From Rachicladosporium sp. CCFEE 5018 (taxonomy: Eukaryota; Ascomycota; Dothideomycetes; Cladosporiales; Cladosporiaceae): DNA of 64,000 bases. Location of the stretch: contig KZ111140.1 in assembly GCA_002077045.2 (NCBI GenBank), forward strand, positions 2,940,333-3,004,332, written 5' to 3'. The translations under genes were made by a program, and so were the position numbers. Below the pieces are notes generated by a model, which did not search any database, was not told where the DNA came from, and saw only the letters and a list, made by a program, of their open reading frames with translations. Below, in pieces: positions 21,345-31,458 of the stretch; within the stretch, counting starts at the first letter, position 1, and each line of letters begins with the position of its first letter.

Positions 21345-22202
21345 GATCGCGGTACGACGCGAAGCGCGTAGTAAAATTTCCGACAGTGGCTTCTAATGCT
21401 CTCACTCAACCAACGGTTCACAACAACATGTAAGCAGAATGTGGCGCGGGCGACAACGCATGGTACATCATCGACATCTACTCATCAAGGGTGGAAGAGT
21501 CACGAGACGGATGCCGGTTTTACTTCGCGACTGTTATGTAAGATCTCGAACTTTGTTGCGAGGTCAAGGCGTTGTGGGCCGTGCGTTAATAATGGAAACC
21601 ACTTTGCCTTCACGTTCTTCACCGTGGAGCTCACATCGGCACCTACGTTTACACTGTGCCAACTTCTTGCTGAATCAATGGGGTATCATCACGCTGTGCC
21701 CCGAAACGGCGTGCAATGCCTGCGAGAAGACGACAGCGCTAGGCAACTCGTGCCTAGATCAGCCTTCAGACATGTCCTTTACTCGGAATTACCTATGGCG
21801 CGAGAACTAGATGGGCTAGATGGCAAGACTTCGCAGCCCCAGATGACTGATGCCGTTATGGCTGCGAATTCTCGTCGTGGCCAGGGAGAAGAGTCGTGGA
21901 CACTACCACGCTAGAGCACTCCGCACCGTTTGACAACGCCTGCGAGACCCTCATCGGACGAGATGCCTTGGCCCCTTCGCTTGACCATCGAAGCTTCGCA
22001 GAAGTCATTGCATGTTGAAGAACATATTCACTTCTCCGCAAGGCATTGGCTGAAATGCTAAGGGCCAACATCAATCTATCAGATGATCATCTGCCTTCCG
22101 GCCCAGATTGCATTTGCGAAGCAGGTATGCGCAAGTCGATCTTTCGCGACAGGATGACGGATCTGCCAAGCTTTCTTTCAAGCAGGGTGAACGGCGTGAT
22201 TA
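21345..22202. other. Intergenic region within duplicated segment, copy 1
   Basis: About 860 nt between the starts and ends of flanking minus-strand genes. A plus-strand ORF (21396-21914) is open here, but its first third is frameshifted in the other copy and it has no domain or splice evidence, so it is not called as a gene. The same stretch recurs at 26816-27671. Confidence 0.45.
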
Positions 22203-23186
22203 TCAAAGGTAGCGTCGTGTCGATGCGTAGAACTCATGACACCCAGAACGGATGGGCTTCATACTAGATGAAGTGATACGCTCTCGCCGTGCATCATCTG
22301 GCATGCTGATACTGCGACTACCTGGGTCAGCCGACCTCGACCGTCGCGGTTGGTGGAACACGTACTGTCGAGGTGGCGGTGAGATCCGCTCCGAGGAAGC
22401 GTTATGGTGTATCTGAGCTGGCTGCGCTGAGGGCCGCAACTGCAGCTTGATTGGCCTCCGCAAGATCGAAACTTTTGGATCTAGCCATGCTGCAGCTTGT
22501 AGTACCGGCTGCGATCTGGGCCGACCATCTCGGAACACTGATTGAACCTGCTCTTTGCCTTTCAGTGAACGCTTCCGTTTCTGTGCTGCCACTTGCTCTG
22601 GGTGCATCGTCAAGCCATGTACCGCTGGGTAGAGATATGCTCCAAGGTACTGACGCGAGATGCCGAGTAGACCTGCATCCGCCATGGCTGCTTTCATGCG
22701 GTCGATGAACTCTTCCCGGATGCATCCCTTCTGCACATAACGCGAACTGACATAGACTAGGGCATACACGGCTGTCTTGGAAGGCTGTTCTGCCGCGTTC
22801 TTCTCATCCTGCTGCTGTTGAGCGAGGTATCTCGCTCTGGAAAGTCCTTCTTGCAGTTAGCGTGCCAAATATGTTGTCTTCAGCGGCCCTTGAGGCAAAC
22901 CCCTAGACACTAACAGCATTGTCTTCTTCTCATAGAATCCTAAGCGCACACCCTCACTTCGATCTAGCGTCCTCTCGTCCGATTCGTCGATGGAGAACAG
23001 GAGACCTTCTACACAGTCTGGTGGCGACTCCACGACATTCGCGACGCCGCGCTCATTGATCTGCCATCTGTAGCCGGTCAACATTGCGATACCTTTGTAC
23101 AGGCTCGACGGACACCTGTCCGCCATCTGGGACATGCGAAGATTGCTGCCATAGGCGAAGTACAATTTCCTGGGTCGATGCGACAT
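22203..23186 (-). pseudogene. Gamma-glutamylcyclotransferase (GGCT/AIG2)-like gene, copy 1, with nonsense codon
   Basis: From the ATG at 23186 the frame encodes a GGCT-fold N-terminus with the family motif YFAYGSNL, a conserved GYRW...VVESP strand region and an LDRSEGV segment near the expected catalytic acid. A TAA at 22857-22859 stops it after about 109 codons. The other copy has CAA at this place, and in both copies the same frame stays open for another ~220 codons (GGCT C-terminal strands YALVYVS and YLGAYLYPAVHGL, then a basic low-complexity tail). So this copy carries a single C-to-T nonsense change, unless the short form is used. The family releases 5-oxoproline from gamma-glutamyl compounds or acts on gamma-glutamyl amines. 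It is divergent from the amidoligase gene. Confidence 0.65.
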
Positions 23187-23865
23187 CGTAGGGTTGGAGA
23201 AGTATGGTATCCAGCTGAGTGATCTCACGGAGTCGCGTTGGACCTGTTTATACACCAGATCTCGAATGATGAGGTATCGGATGGGAAGGCTGAGCTGGAG
23301 CAAACTTATGTGGCAAGGCTGCGCTTCAGCCTTGCACATCATACAGCCAATTGAGCCTTCCATGCTGACACACCCCGCCACACACTCGCACATCATACGC
23401 TGTTACGTAGAACACAATCTTCTTCGCAGCTGATAGCGCGAGATCAAATCACAGCGTGCATTGCTGCCTTTGGCTTCCAATCTGGCGAGTGCTAATCGAC
23501 TCGACGCAGACGAGAATAGAACGGGACGTTCTGCAACGAAAATGACCAACAAGTATGCCAACTGAGCTACTCTCACATCAAACTGGACCGCACCACCTAT
23601 GTGCCACGGCGGTTGTTTTGGTCAAGTTGCCTGAGGCTAGGCATAGTATATACTCCAGCCAACCATGAGTAGGTGGCGTATCTAGCATGACTGGACTAGC
23701 CTTGGGTAAGGCACGAATCGCCACTTTCTATGCCACATATCAAAGCGGCCTCAATCGTGGTTCTCGCACCAGCTTAGCCTTGCGCGGGTTGCGATGCATT
23801 TTACTTAACACAGTCTTGATCCTACACCATGTCACGCAACGAACTTTCCCTTGTCGACTCAGACT
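23187..23865. promoter_or_regulatory. Divergent promoter of GGCT-like and amidoligase genes, copy 1
   Basis: About 680 nt between divergent start codons. A palindromic AGTATATACT sequence near 23645-23656 could be a TATA-type element for the amidoligase side. An out-of-frame ATG at 23829 precedes the amidoligase ATG and could act as an upstream ORF start. The region recurs almost unchanged at 28659-29337. Confidence 0.4.
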
Positions 23866-24981
23866 ATGGCAGATTACTACAACTTCGGTATCGAGATCGA
23901 GCTGATCTCGAGGCCGCACACTGTCCGCAGTCCTCTTGTGCGCATAGAGTACTACGAACGACTCGCCGCCTCCCTGCGGAAGCGAGCTCTGAGTGCCCAA
24001 GCCGATACTTCTACAGAGAACTATCGTAAGCATACTGAGCATTATGACAAGTGGTGGATAACACGAGATGGCTCGCTTGGAGACCCGGACCATCCGCAGA
24101 GTAAGTAAGCATGCTGCCACAGACCTTGAACGCACAAAGCAGCTGATTCTCTGTGCAGTACTACTTGAGGCCGTTTCACCGATCCTTAGTACCCGAGGAA
24201 ATTGGGAGGACGAGATTGACACATTCTGGACTGCTCACAAGAAGGTGTTCCATATGCCTGAGCAGAGCAGCAATTGCGGGAGCCACGTTCATGTTTCACC
24301 ATCCGGGAGGAGGTGGTCGCTTGGGCAACTCAGGAACATCGCTGTCGGAATAGTCTACTTCGAAGCACTCATCCACGCCATGCTGCCGGCGACGCGGAGA
24401 AATAATAGCTACTGCCAGAAGAACTCGACAAGCTCCAGTCGCCTGGGTTCGTACATCTCTGGAGGTCAACAAGGCTGGCGAAATTTCATAGCCGCCGTCA
24501 CGGGTGCAAACCGCGAGACACTGGTCACTCTCATGCAGAGCGACAGGAAAGTACTGTGGAACTTCACGCACATTGTCGATGAAGGCATTGGAAGTATTGA
24601 GTTTCGTGGTGGGCGTGGGCTGAGGGGAGAGATTAGGTCAAAATGGTGGATCGCATTCGCCGTGAGCTATCTTAACCTGCTCTGTACACTGGTGAGTACG
24701 ATCTCGAGTAGGTCAATGGCTATATGCGCTAAGCTCTGTAGCAATTGCACAGTAACCAAAGGGAATTGAACTTGTCCGCGGACGAACTGTACAAGCAGAT
24801 CAAGCAGAGTGCGCGCGGTCTCGACATGAGTAACTCCCTGCCCGCCAGCTACCAGATCCTGAATAACTCAAGGGAAGTCTGTCATCGCCTCTTACCTTTT
24901 CTTAATTGGCTCTTCGCTGACATCAGTGCAGACGGGCGTGAACAGTCTGCCGACCTACCCATCTGCAGTCCACCACTCTGA
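23866..24981 (+). CDS. Fungal amidoligase (COOH-NH2 ligase, GS-like fold), copy 1
   Basis: Three exons (23866-24100, 24159-24691 and 24742-24981) give 335 aa. Family features of the putative amidoligase enzymes: FGIEIELI at the N-terminus with the paired Glu residues that would bind Mg-ATP, DGSLGDP, CGSHVHVSP in the middle (the conserved HVH strand) and IEFRGGRGL near the end. These proteins belong to the glutamine synthetase/GCS superfamily and are predicted to form amide bonds between a carboxylate and an amine. An alternative splice within exon 3 (intron 24877-24931, 55 nt, with CTGAC branch point) would remove the stop and fuse the protein in frame to the membrane domain downstream, making 506 aa. 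Its head-to-head neighbour is a GGCT-like gene, functionally the opposite type of chemistry. Confidence 0.78.
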
Positions 24982-25060
24982 TTTCGCTGGTCCGCCGCCA
25001 GTGTACAGTAGCGTCTATCGCGACCGAATATCGCGACGCATTCGAGCGGACGCAAACGAG

Positions 25061-25612
25061 ATGTCGCAAGTCTTTCACCGCGATGTGGTTGCAGGAGCCG
25101 ATCCCTCAATACCAATGATGACCATAAGTCTGACCCTACGTTCCCTACAGCTGCTCCTGGGCGTCGTAGTGGGCATCATATACTCCGTTCACAGGCCCAA
25201 TCCGGCCGCATGCACGTTCGCTCAAGTCGTAGTCGGCTTCTCGGTCATTACAGCTCTGACATGTGCTGTGTCGAGCGGTCGCCAGAGACGCTTCAGATCT
25301 CTGTGGGACTTGCTGGAAAGCCACAAATGGAAGCTCGTCGCTCTTGTGTGGGAGGCTTTGCTCGCGTAAGTCTTCTAGGAACTCTGACCCGTGTGTGGAC
25401 CCTCGCTGATGCGCAACGTCTGCCATAGCCTCTTTTGGGTCGCGGTCGGTGGACGGTTCGGCATCCTATACGAAAACCAGAACAATCTGATGGGCCACGC
25501 TGCCAATCTCGATCTGGTGAACACATGCCTGTGGGTGCTCACCGCCGGGATCGGTACATTGAGATGGTTGGTAGGTCGGAAGGCTGGAGGTGACAATACA
25601 TCCGCTTTGTGA
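25061..25612 (+). CDS. Four-helix (MARVEL-like) membrane protein or C-terminal domain of the amidoligase, copy 1
   Basis: Two exons (25061-25365 and 25429-25612; 63-nt intron) encode 162 aa from the first in-frame ATG. Four hydrophobic segments are spaced as in fungal MARVEL-type proteins: ISLTLRSLQLLLGVVVGIIY, then CTFAQVVVGFSVITALTCAV, then LVALVWEALLALFWVAV, then LVNTCLWVLTAGIGTLRWLV. The frame is open upstream without an ATG to a perfect acceptor at 24931, so this may not be a separate gene but the C-terminal part of the amidoligase protein. Either model fits; transcript data would decide. Confidence 0.6.
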
Positions 25613-26122
25613 ACCTTTAAGGTGATCCGGCCCTCGGTCCATCCCAGACGTCCGTTGTCCGTCTACTACCAGGGCACGATCACAGCATCATTGCGGGGCC
25701 CAGCGCAGACTTTGGCTGAATGGGAGGGCTCGGGGCATACATTCTGCGCTGTGGCCCGCCAGATCCTTGCAGATAAAGCGTAGACTAGCTTTGAACGGCT
25801 CGAGCTCAGTGCATCTGGCCAGAATGCAGACGCAAGAATGAAGCGTATTGAGTGCTGCTTCTACACTCCGAATACAGACGCCACACTATACAAAGTATCC
25901 GTAGGCTGCTCCACGATGTCAAATACCTTCGGCTATCGTTATGTACCGCTGCTCCATTGATCAACCAAAGGCCTTGCCCGTGAGTCCAGTTTTGCTATGG
26001 TGCTGGTAGTGGGCCAGAGGGCAATCGCCTTGTTGTGAGGCCAGCAGTGCCTGGGGTTGACGAACGTGCTGTACGGACAGCGACTAACCTGGTATTCGCT
26101 CGCGGTCGACGAGCAGGACCCG
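25613..26122. other. Non-coding stretch and 3' end of an unknown gene, truncated by the gap (copy 1)
   Basis: After the membrane-domain stop there is no supported gene until about 25995, where the minus-strand frame of the unknown gene seen intact at 31459-32136 begins to read (its last 43 codons). The sequence ends at the assembly gap. Confidence 0.55.
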
Positions 26123-26222
26123 NNNNNNNNNNNNNNNNNNNNNNNNNNNNNNNNNNNNNNNNNNNNNNNNNNNNNNNNNNNNNNNNNNNNNNNNNNNNNN
26201 NNNNNNNNNNNNNNNNNNNNNN
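26123..26222. other. Assembly gap (100 N)
   Basis: Exactly 100 unknown bases, the conventional placeholder for a scaffold gap of unknown size. Both edges coincide with the edges of the duplicated segment. Confidence 0.98.
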
Positions 26223-26815
26223 TTGCGGATGCAATGGCGTGACAGGGGAAAAGTGCGTAGGGTCCAGACTGGCGAGACGTTCGCGAAAAGAAGACACAGA
26301 CCGAGTCCGGGAGCGGTCTGCACCAGCTGCTGTAAGTGGCTTGGCAATGCCGACTTCGACATGGCCAGGACGAAGACTACCTGCTTCCTGAAGTAGAGGT
26401 GATTCTTCTGTGGGCTCGGAGTCATCAACAGTGTTGTTCTTCTCCGGTCTGGGATCTCGAAGGGTGAAGCCACGGTAGTAGAAGCATTGGCCCAGCAGGA
26501 CGATGTCCGCCAGGGTGTAGTATATCGCCAGTATGATCTAGTCAAATGTTAGTGGAGCCTATCCAAGCTAGGAGTAGGGGTACATACCATCGTCGGCAGT
26601 ACGCCCTGCAGCACCGATCCCAAGATATTGAATACATCTCCAGCCAGCCAGATGATGACGAACTCGACACTCAAGCCATCAGCCGACGAACGCCTGAAGT
26701 TCTCAATGATCTGCGGAGAGAAGACAACGACCCAGCATGCAATGCTGATTGAGCCACAGATGCCACTGAGGGCTTCAATGTCAAAGCCGTTGTAGTTCGC
26801 CGCAGGAGGGTACAT
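26223..26815 (-). pseudogene. PQ-loop transporter, copy 2, N-terminal half only (cut by gap)
   Basis: Exon 1 (26588-26815) and the first part of exon 2 (26223-26537) match copy 1, including the first PQ motif and the intron. The second PQ motif and C-terminus would lie inside the gap or are absent. Listed as partial; it may simply be an allele whose rest is unassembled. Confidence 0.7.
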
Positions 26816-27671
26816 GATCGCGGTACGACGCGAAGCGCGTAGCAAAATTTCCGACAGTGGCTTCTAATGCTCTCGCTCAACCAACGATTCACAACAACAT
26901 ATAAGCAGAATGTGGCGCGGGCGACAACGCATGGTATATCATCGACATCTACTCATCAGAAGGCGGAAGAGTCACGAGACGGATGCCAGTTTTACTTCGC
27001 GACTGTTATGTAAGATCTCGAACTCTGTTGCGAGGTCAAGGCGTTGTGGGCCGTGCGTTGATAATGGAAACCACTTTGCCTTCAGGTTCTTCACCGTTGA
27101 GCTCACATCGGCACCTACGTTTACACTGTGCCAACTTCTTGCTGAATCAATGGGGTATCATCACGCTGTGCCCCGAAACGGCGTGCAATGCCTGCGAGAA
27201 GACGACAGCGCTAGGCAACTCGTGCCTAGATCAGCCTTCAGACATGTCCTTTACTCGGAATTACCTATGGCGCGAGAACTAGATGGGCTAGATGGCAAGA
27301 CTTCGCAGCCCCAGATGACTGATGCCGTTATGGCTGCGAATTCTCGTCGTGGCCAGGGAGAAGAGTCGTGGACACTACCACGCTAGAGCACTCCGCACCG
27401 TTTGACAACGCCTGCGAGACCCTCATCGGACAAGATGCCTTGGCCCCTTCACTTGGCCATCGAAGCTTCGCAGAAGTCATTGCATGTTGAAGAACATATT
27501 CACTTCTCCGCAAGTCATTGGCTGAAATGCTATGGGCCAACATCAATCTATCAGATGATCATCTGCCTTCCGGCCCTGATCGCATTTGCGAAGCAAGTAT
27601 GCGCAAGTCGATCTTTCGCGACACGATGACGGATCTGCCAAGCTTTCTTTCAAGCAGGGTGAACGGCATGG
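26816..27671. other. Intergenic region within duplicated segment, copy 2
   Basis: Counterpart of 21345-22202, with small indels near 26957 that shift the frame of the doubtful plus-strand ORF. No gene is called. Confidence 0.4.
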
Positions 27672-28658
27672 TTAACAAAGGTAGCGTCGTGTCGATGCGT
27701 AGAACTCATGACACCCAGAACGGATGGGCTTCATACTAGATGAAGTGATACGCTCTCGCCGTGCATCATCTGGTATGCTGATACTGCGACTACCTGGGTC
27801 AGCCGACCTCGACCGTCGCGGTTGGTGGAACACGTACTGTCGAGGTGGCGGTGAGATCCGCTCCGAGGAAGCGTTATGGTGTATCTGAGCTGGCTGCGCT
27901 GAGGGCCGCAACTGCAGCTTAACTGGCCTCCGCAAGATCGAAACTTTTGGATCTGGCCATGCAGCAGCTTGTAGTACCGGCTGCGATCTGGGCCGACCAT
28001 CTCGGAACACTGATTGAACCTGCCCTTTGCCTTCCAGTGAACGCTTCCGTTTCTGTGCTGCCACTTGCTCTGGGTGCATCGTCAAGCCATGTACCGCCGG
28101 GTAGAGATATGCTCCAAGGTAATGACGCGAGATGCCGAGTAGACCTGCATCCGCCATGGCTGCTTTCATGCGGTCGACGAACTCTTCCCGGATGCATCCC
28201 TGCTGCACATAACGCGAACTGACATAGACTAGGGCATACACGGCTGTCTTGGAAGGCCGCTCTGCCGCGTTCTTTTCATCCTGCTGCTGTTGAGCGAGGT
28301 ATCTCGCTCCGGAAAGTCCTTCTTGCAGTTGGCGTGCCAAATATGTTGTCTTCAGCGGCCCTTGAGGCAAACCCCTAGACACTAACAGCATTGTCTTCTT
28401 CTCATAGAATCCTAAGCGCACACCCTCACTTCGATCTAGCGTCCTCTCGTCCGATTCGTCGATGGAGAACAGGAGACCTTCTACACAGTCTCGTGGCGAT
28501 TCCACGACACTCGCGACGCCGCGCTCGTTGATCTGCCATCTTTAGCCGGTCAACATTGCGATACCTTTGTACAGGCTCGACGGACACCTGTCCGCCATCT
28601 GGGACATGCGAAGATTGCTTCCATAGGCGAAGTACAATTTCCTGGGTCGATGCGACAT
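27672..28658 (-). pseudogene. GGCT/AIG2-like gene, copy 2, with a different nonsense codon
   Basis: From the ATG at 28658 the frame matches copy 1 but stops at a TAA (28542-28544) after about 38 codons, where copy 1 has TAC (Tyr) in the GYRW motif. Beyond it the frame is open for 277 codons through the place where copy 1 is broken. Each copy is therefore interrupted once, at different sites, and the undamaged frame can be inferred by comparison. A start at an internal Met (28505) would lack the YGSNL motif. Confidence 0.65.
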
Positions 28659-29337
28659 CGTAGGGTCGAAGAAGTATGGTATCCAGCTGAGTGATCTCGC
28701 GGAGTCGCGTTGGACCTGTTTATACACCAGATCTCGAATGATGAGGTATCGGATGGGAAGGCTGAGCTGGAGCAAACTTATGTGGCAAGGCTGCGCTTCA
28801 GCCTTGCACATCATACAGCCAATTGAGCATTCGATGCTGACATACCCCGCCACACACTCGCCTATCATACACTGTTACGTAGAACACAATCTTCTTCGCA
28901 GCTGATAGCGCGAGATCAAATCACAGCGTGCATTGCTGCCTTTGGCTTCCAATCTGGCGAGTGCTAATCGACTCAACGCAGACGAGAATAGAACGGGACG
29001 TTCTGCAACGAAAATGACCAACAAGTATGCCAACTGAGCTACTCTCACATCAAACTGGACCGCACCACCTATGTGCCACGGCGGTTGTTTTGGTCAAGCT
29101 GCCTGAGGCTAGGCATAGTATATACTCCAGCCAACCATGAGTTGGTGGCGTATCTAGCATGACTGGACTAGTCTTGGGTAAGGCACGAATCGCCAATTTC
29201 TATGCCGCATATCAAAGCGGCCTCAATCGCGGTTCTCGCACCAGCTCAGCCTTGCGCGGGTTGCGATGCATTTTACTTAACACAGTCTTGATCCTACACC
29301 ATGTCACGCAACGAACTTTCCCTTGTCGACTCAGACC
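28659..29337. promoter_or_regulatory. Divergent promoter of GGCT-like and amidoligase genes, copy 2
   Basis: Counterpart of 23187-23865, with few differences. It keeps the AGTATATACT element and the upstream out-of-frame ATG. Confidence 0.35.
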
Positions 29338-30447
29338 ATGGCAGATTACTACAACTTCGGTATCGAGATCGAGCTGATCTCGCGGCCGCACACTGTCCGC
29401 AGTCCTCTTGTGCGCATTGAGTACTACGAACGACTCGCCGCCTCCCTGCGGAAGCGAGCTCTGAGTGCCCAAGCCGATACTTCTACAGAGAACTATCGTA
29501 AGCATACTGAGCATTATGACAAGTGGTGGATAACACGAGATGGCTCGCTTGGAGACCCGGACCATCCGCAAGATAAGTAAGCATGCTGCCACAGACCTTG
29601 AGCGCACAAAGGAGCTGTCCCTGTGCAGTACCACTTGAGGCCGTTTCACCGATCCTTAGTACCCGAGGAAATTGGGAGGACGAGATTGACACATTCTGGA
29701 CTGCTCACAAGAAGGTGTTCCATGTGCCTGAGCAGAGCAGCAATTGAAGCCACGTTCATGTTTCACCATCCGGGAGGAGGTGGTCGCTTGGGCAACTCAG
29801 GAACATCGCTGTTGGAATAGTCTACTTCGAGGCACTCATCCACGCATGCTGCCGGCGACGCGGAGAAATAATAGCTACTGCCAGAAGAACTCGACAAGCT
29901 CCAGTCGCCTGGGTTCGTACATCTCTGGAGGTCAACAAGGCTAGCGGAATTTCATAGCTGCCGTCACGGGTGCAAACCGCGAGACACTGGTTACTCTCAT
30001 GCAGAGCGACAGGAAAGTACTGTGGAACTTCACGCACATTGTCGATGAAGGCATTGGAAGTATTGAGTTTCGTGGTGGGCGTGGGCTGAGGGGAGAGATT
30101 AGGTCAAAATGGTGGATCGCATTCGCCGTGAGCTATCTTAACCTGCTCTGTACAATGGTGAGTACGATCTCGAGTAGGTCAATGGCTATATGCGGTAAGC
30201 TCTGTAGCAATTGCACAGTAACCAAAGGGAATTGACCTTGTCCGCGGACGAACTGTATAAGCAGGTCAAGCAGAGTGCGCGCGGTCTCGACATGAGTAAC
30301 TCCCTGCCCGCCAGCTACCAGATCCTGAATGACTCAAGGGAAGTCTGTCATCGCCTCTTACCTTTTCTTAATTGGCTCTTCGCTGACATCAGTGCAGACG
30401 GGCGTGAACAGTCTGCCGACCTACCCATCTGCAGTCCACCACTCTGA
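29338..30447 (+). pseudogene. Amidoligase gene, copy 2, disrupted
   Basis: The frame starts as in copy 1 (FGIEIELI) but is damaged in three places. The bases at the first donor are rearranged (about 29570), so the copy-1 splice no longer works. A 3-nt change before the HVH strand (about 29746) turns the CGS codons into an in-frame TGA. A single-base deletion near 29846 shifts the frame in the IHAMLP segment. The 3' exon with the CTGAC/CAG signals remains. No intact amidoligase can be read from this copy. Confidence 0.7.
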
Positions 30448-30526
30448 TTTCGCTGGTCCGCCGCCAGCGTACAGTAGCGTCTATCGCGACCGAATATCGC
30501 GACGCATTCGAGCGGACGCAAACGAG

Positions 30527-31084
30527 ATGTCGCAAGTCTTTCACCGCGATGTGGTTGCAGGAGCCGATCCCTCGATACCAATGATGATCATAAGTCTGAC
30601 CCTACGTTCCCTACAGCTGCTCCTGGGCGTCGTAGTGGGCATCATATACTCCGTTCACAGGCCCAATCCGGCCGCATGCACGTTCGCCCAAGTCGTAGTC
30701 GGCTTCTCGGTCATCACAGCTCTGACATGTGCTGTGTCGAGCGGTCGCCAGAGACGCTTCAGATTTCTGTGGGACTTGCTGAAAAGCCGCAAATGGATGC
30801 TCGTCGCTCTTGTGTGGGAGGATTTGCTCGCGTAAGTCTTCTAGGAACTCTGACCCGTGTGTGGACCCTCGCTGATGCGCGACGTCTGCCATAGCCTATT
30901 TTGGGTCGCGGTCGGTGGACGGTTCGGCATCCTATACGAAAACCAGAACAATCTGATGGGCCACGCTGCCAATCTCGATCTGGTGAACACATGCCTGTGG
31001 GTGCTCACCGCCGGGATCGGTACATTGAGATGGTTGGTAGGTCGGAAGGCTGAGATGACAATACATCCGCTTTGTGACCCTTAA
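30527..31084 (+). CDS. Four-helix (MARVEL-like) membrane protein, copy 2
   Basis: Exons 30527-30831 and 30895-31084 encode 164 aa matching copy 1 through all four helices. A one-base deletion in the last codons replaces the tail after GRKA with a different short end. Here an upstream ATG (30329) is also in frame if the 55-nt intron is retained, which copy 1 lacks. As in copy 1, it may be the C-terminal domain of the adjacent amidoligase. Confidence 0.5.
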
Positions 31085-31458
31085 GGTGATCCGGCCCTCG
31101 GTCCATCCCAGACGTACGTTGTCCGTCTACTACCAGGGCACGATCACAGCATCATTGCGGGGCCCAGCGCAGACTTTGGCTAAATGGGAGGGCTCGGAGC
31201 ATAAATTCTGCGCTGTGGCCCGCCAGATCCTTGCAGATAAAGCGTAGACTAGCTTTGAACGGCTCGAGCTCAGTGCATCTGGCCAGAATGCAGACGCAAG
31301 AATGAAGCGTATTGAGTGCTGCTTCTATAATCCGAATACAGACGCCACACTATACAAAGTATCCGTAGGCTGCTCCACGATGTCAAATGCCTTCGGCTAT
31401 CGTTATGTACCACTGCTCCATTGATCAACCAAAGGCCTTGCCCGTGAGTCCAGTTTTG

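Larger units (their letters stand above)
20752..26122. repeat. Duplicated segment, copy 1 (left of assembly gap)
   Basis: About 5.37 kb that reappears at 26223-31588 with an offset of 5471 at the left end and 5466 at the right. Differences are scattered substitutions, both transitions and transversions, and a few 1-3 nt indels; from the stretches I compared I estimate only a few per cent. The similarity ends exactly at the gap on this side. It contains most of the PQ-loop gene, the GGCT-like gene, the amidoligase gene with its membrane-domain extension, and the 3' end of an unknown gene. Confidence 0.9.

Noticed and set aside
21396..21914. Plus-strand ORF of 172 codons, repeated at 26867-27386
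   Set aside because: No domain, no hydrophobic or splice pattern, and the first third is frameshifted between copies.
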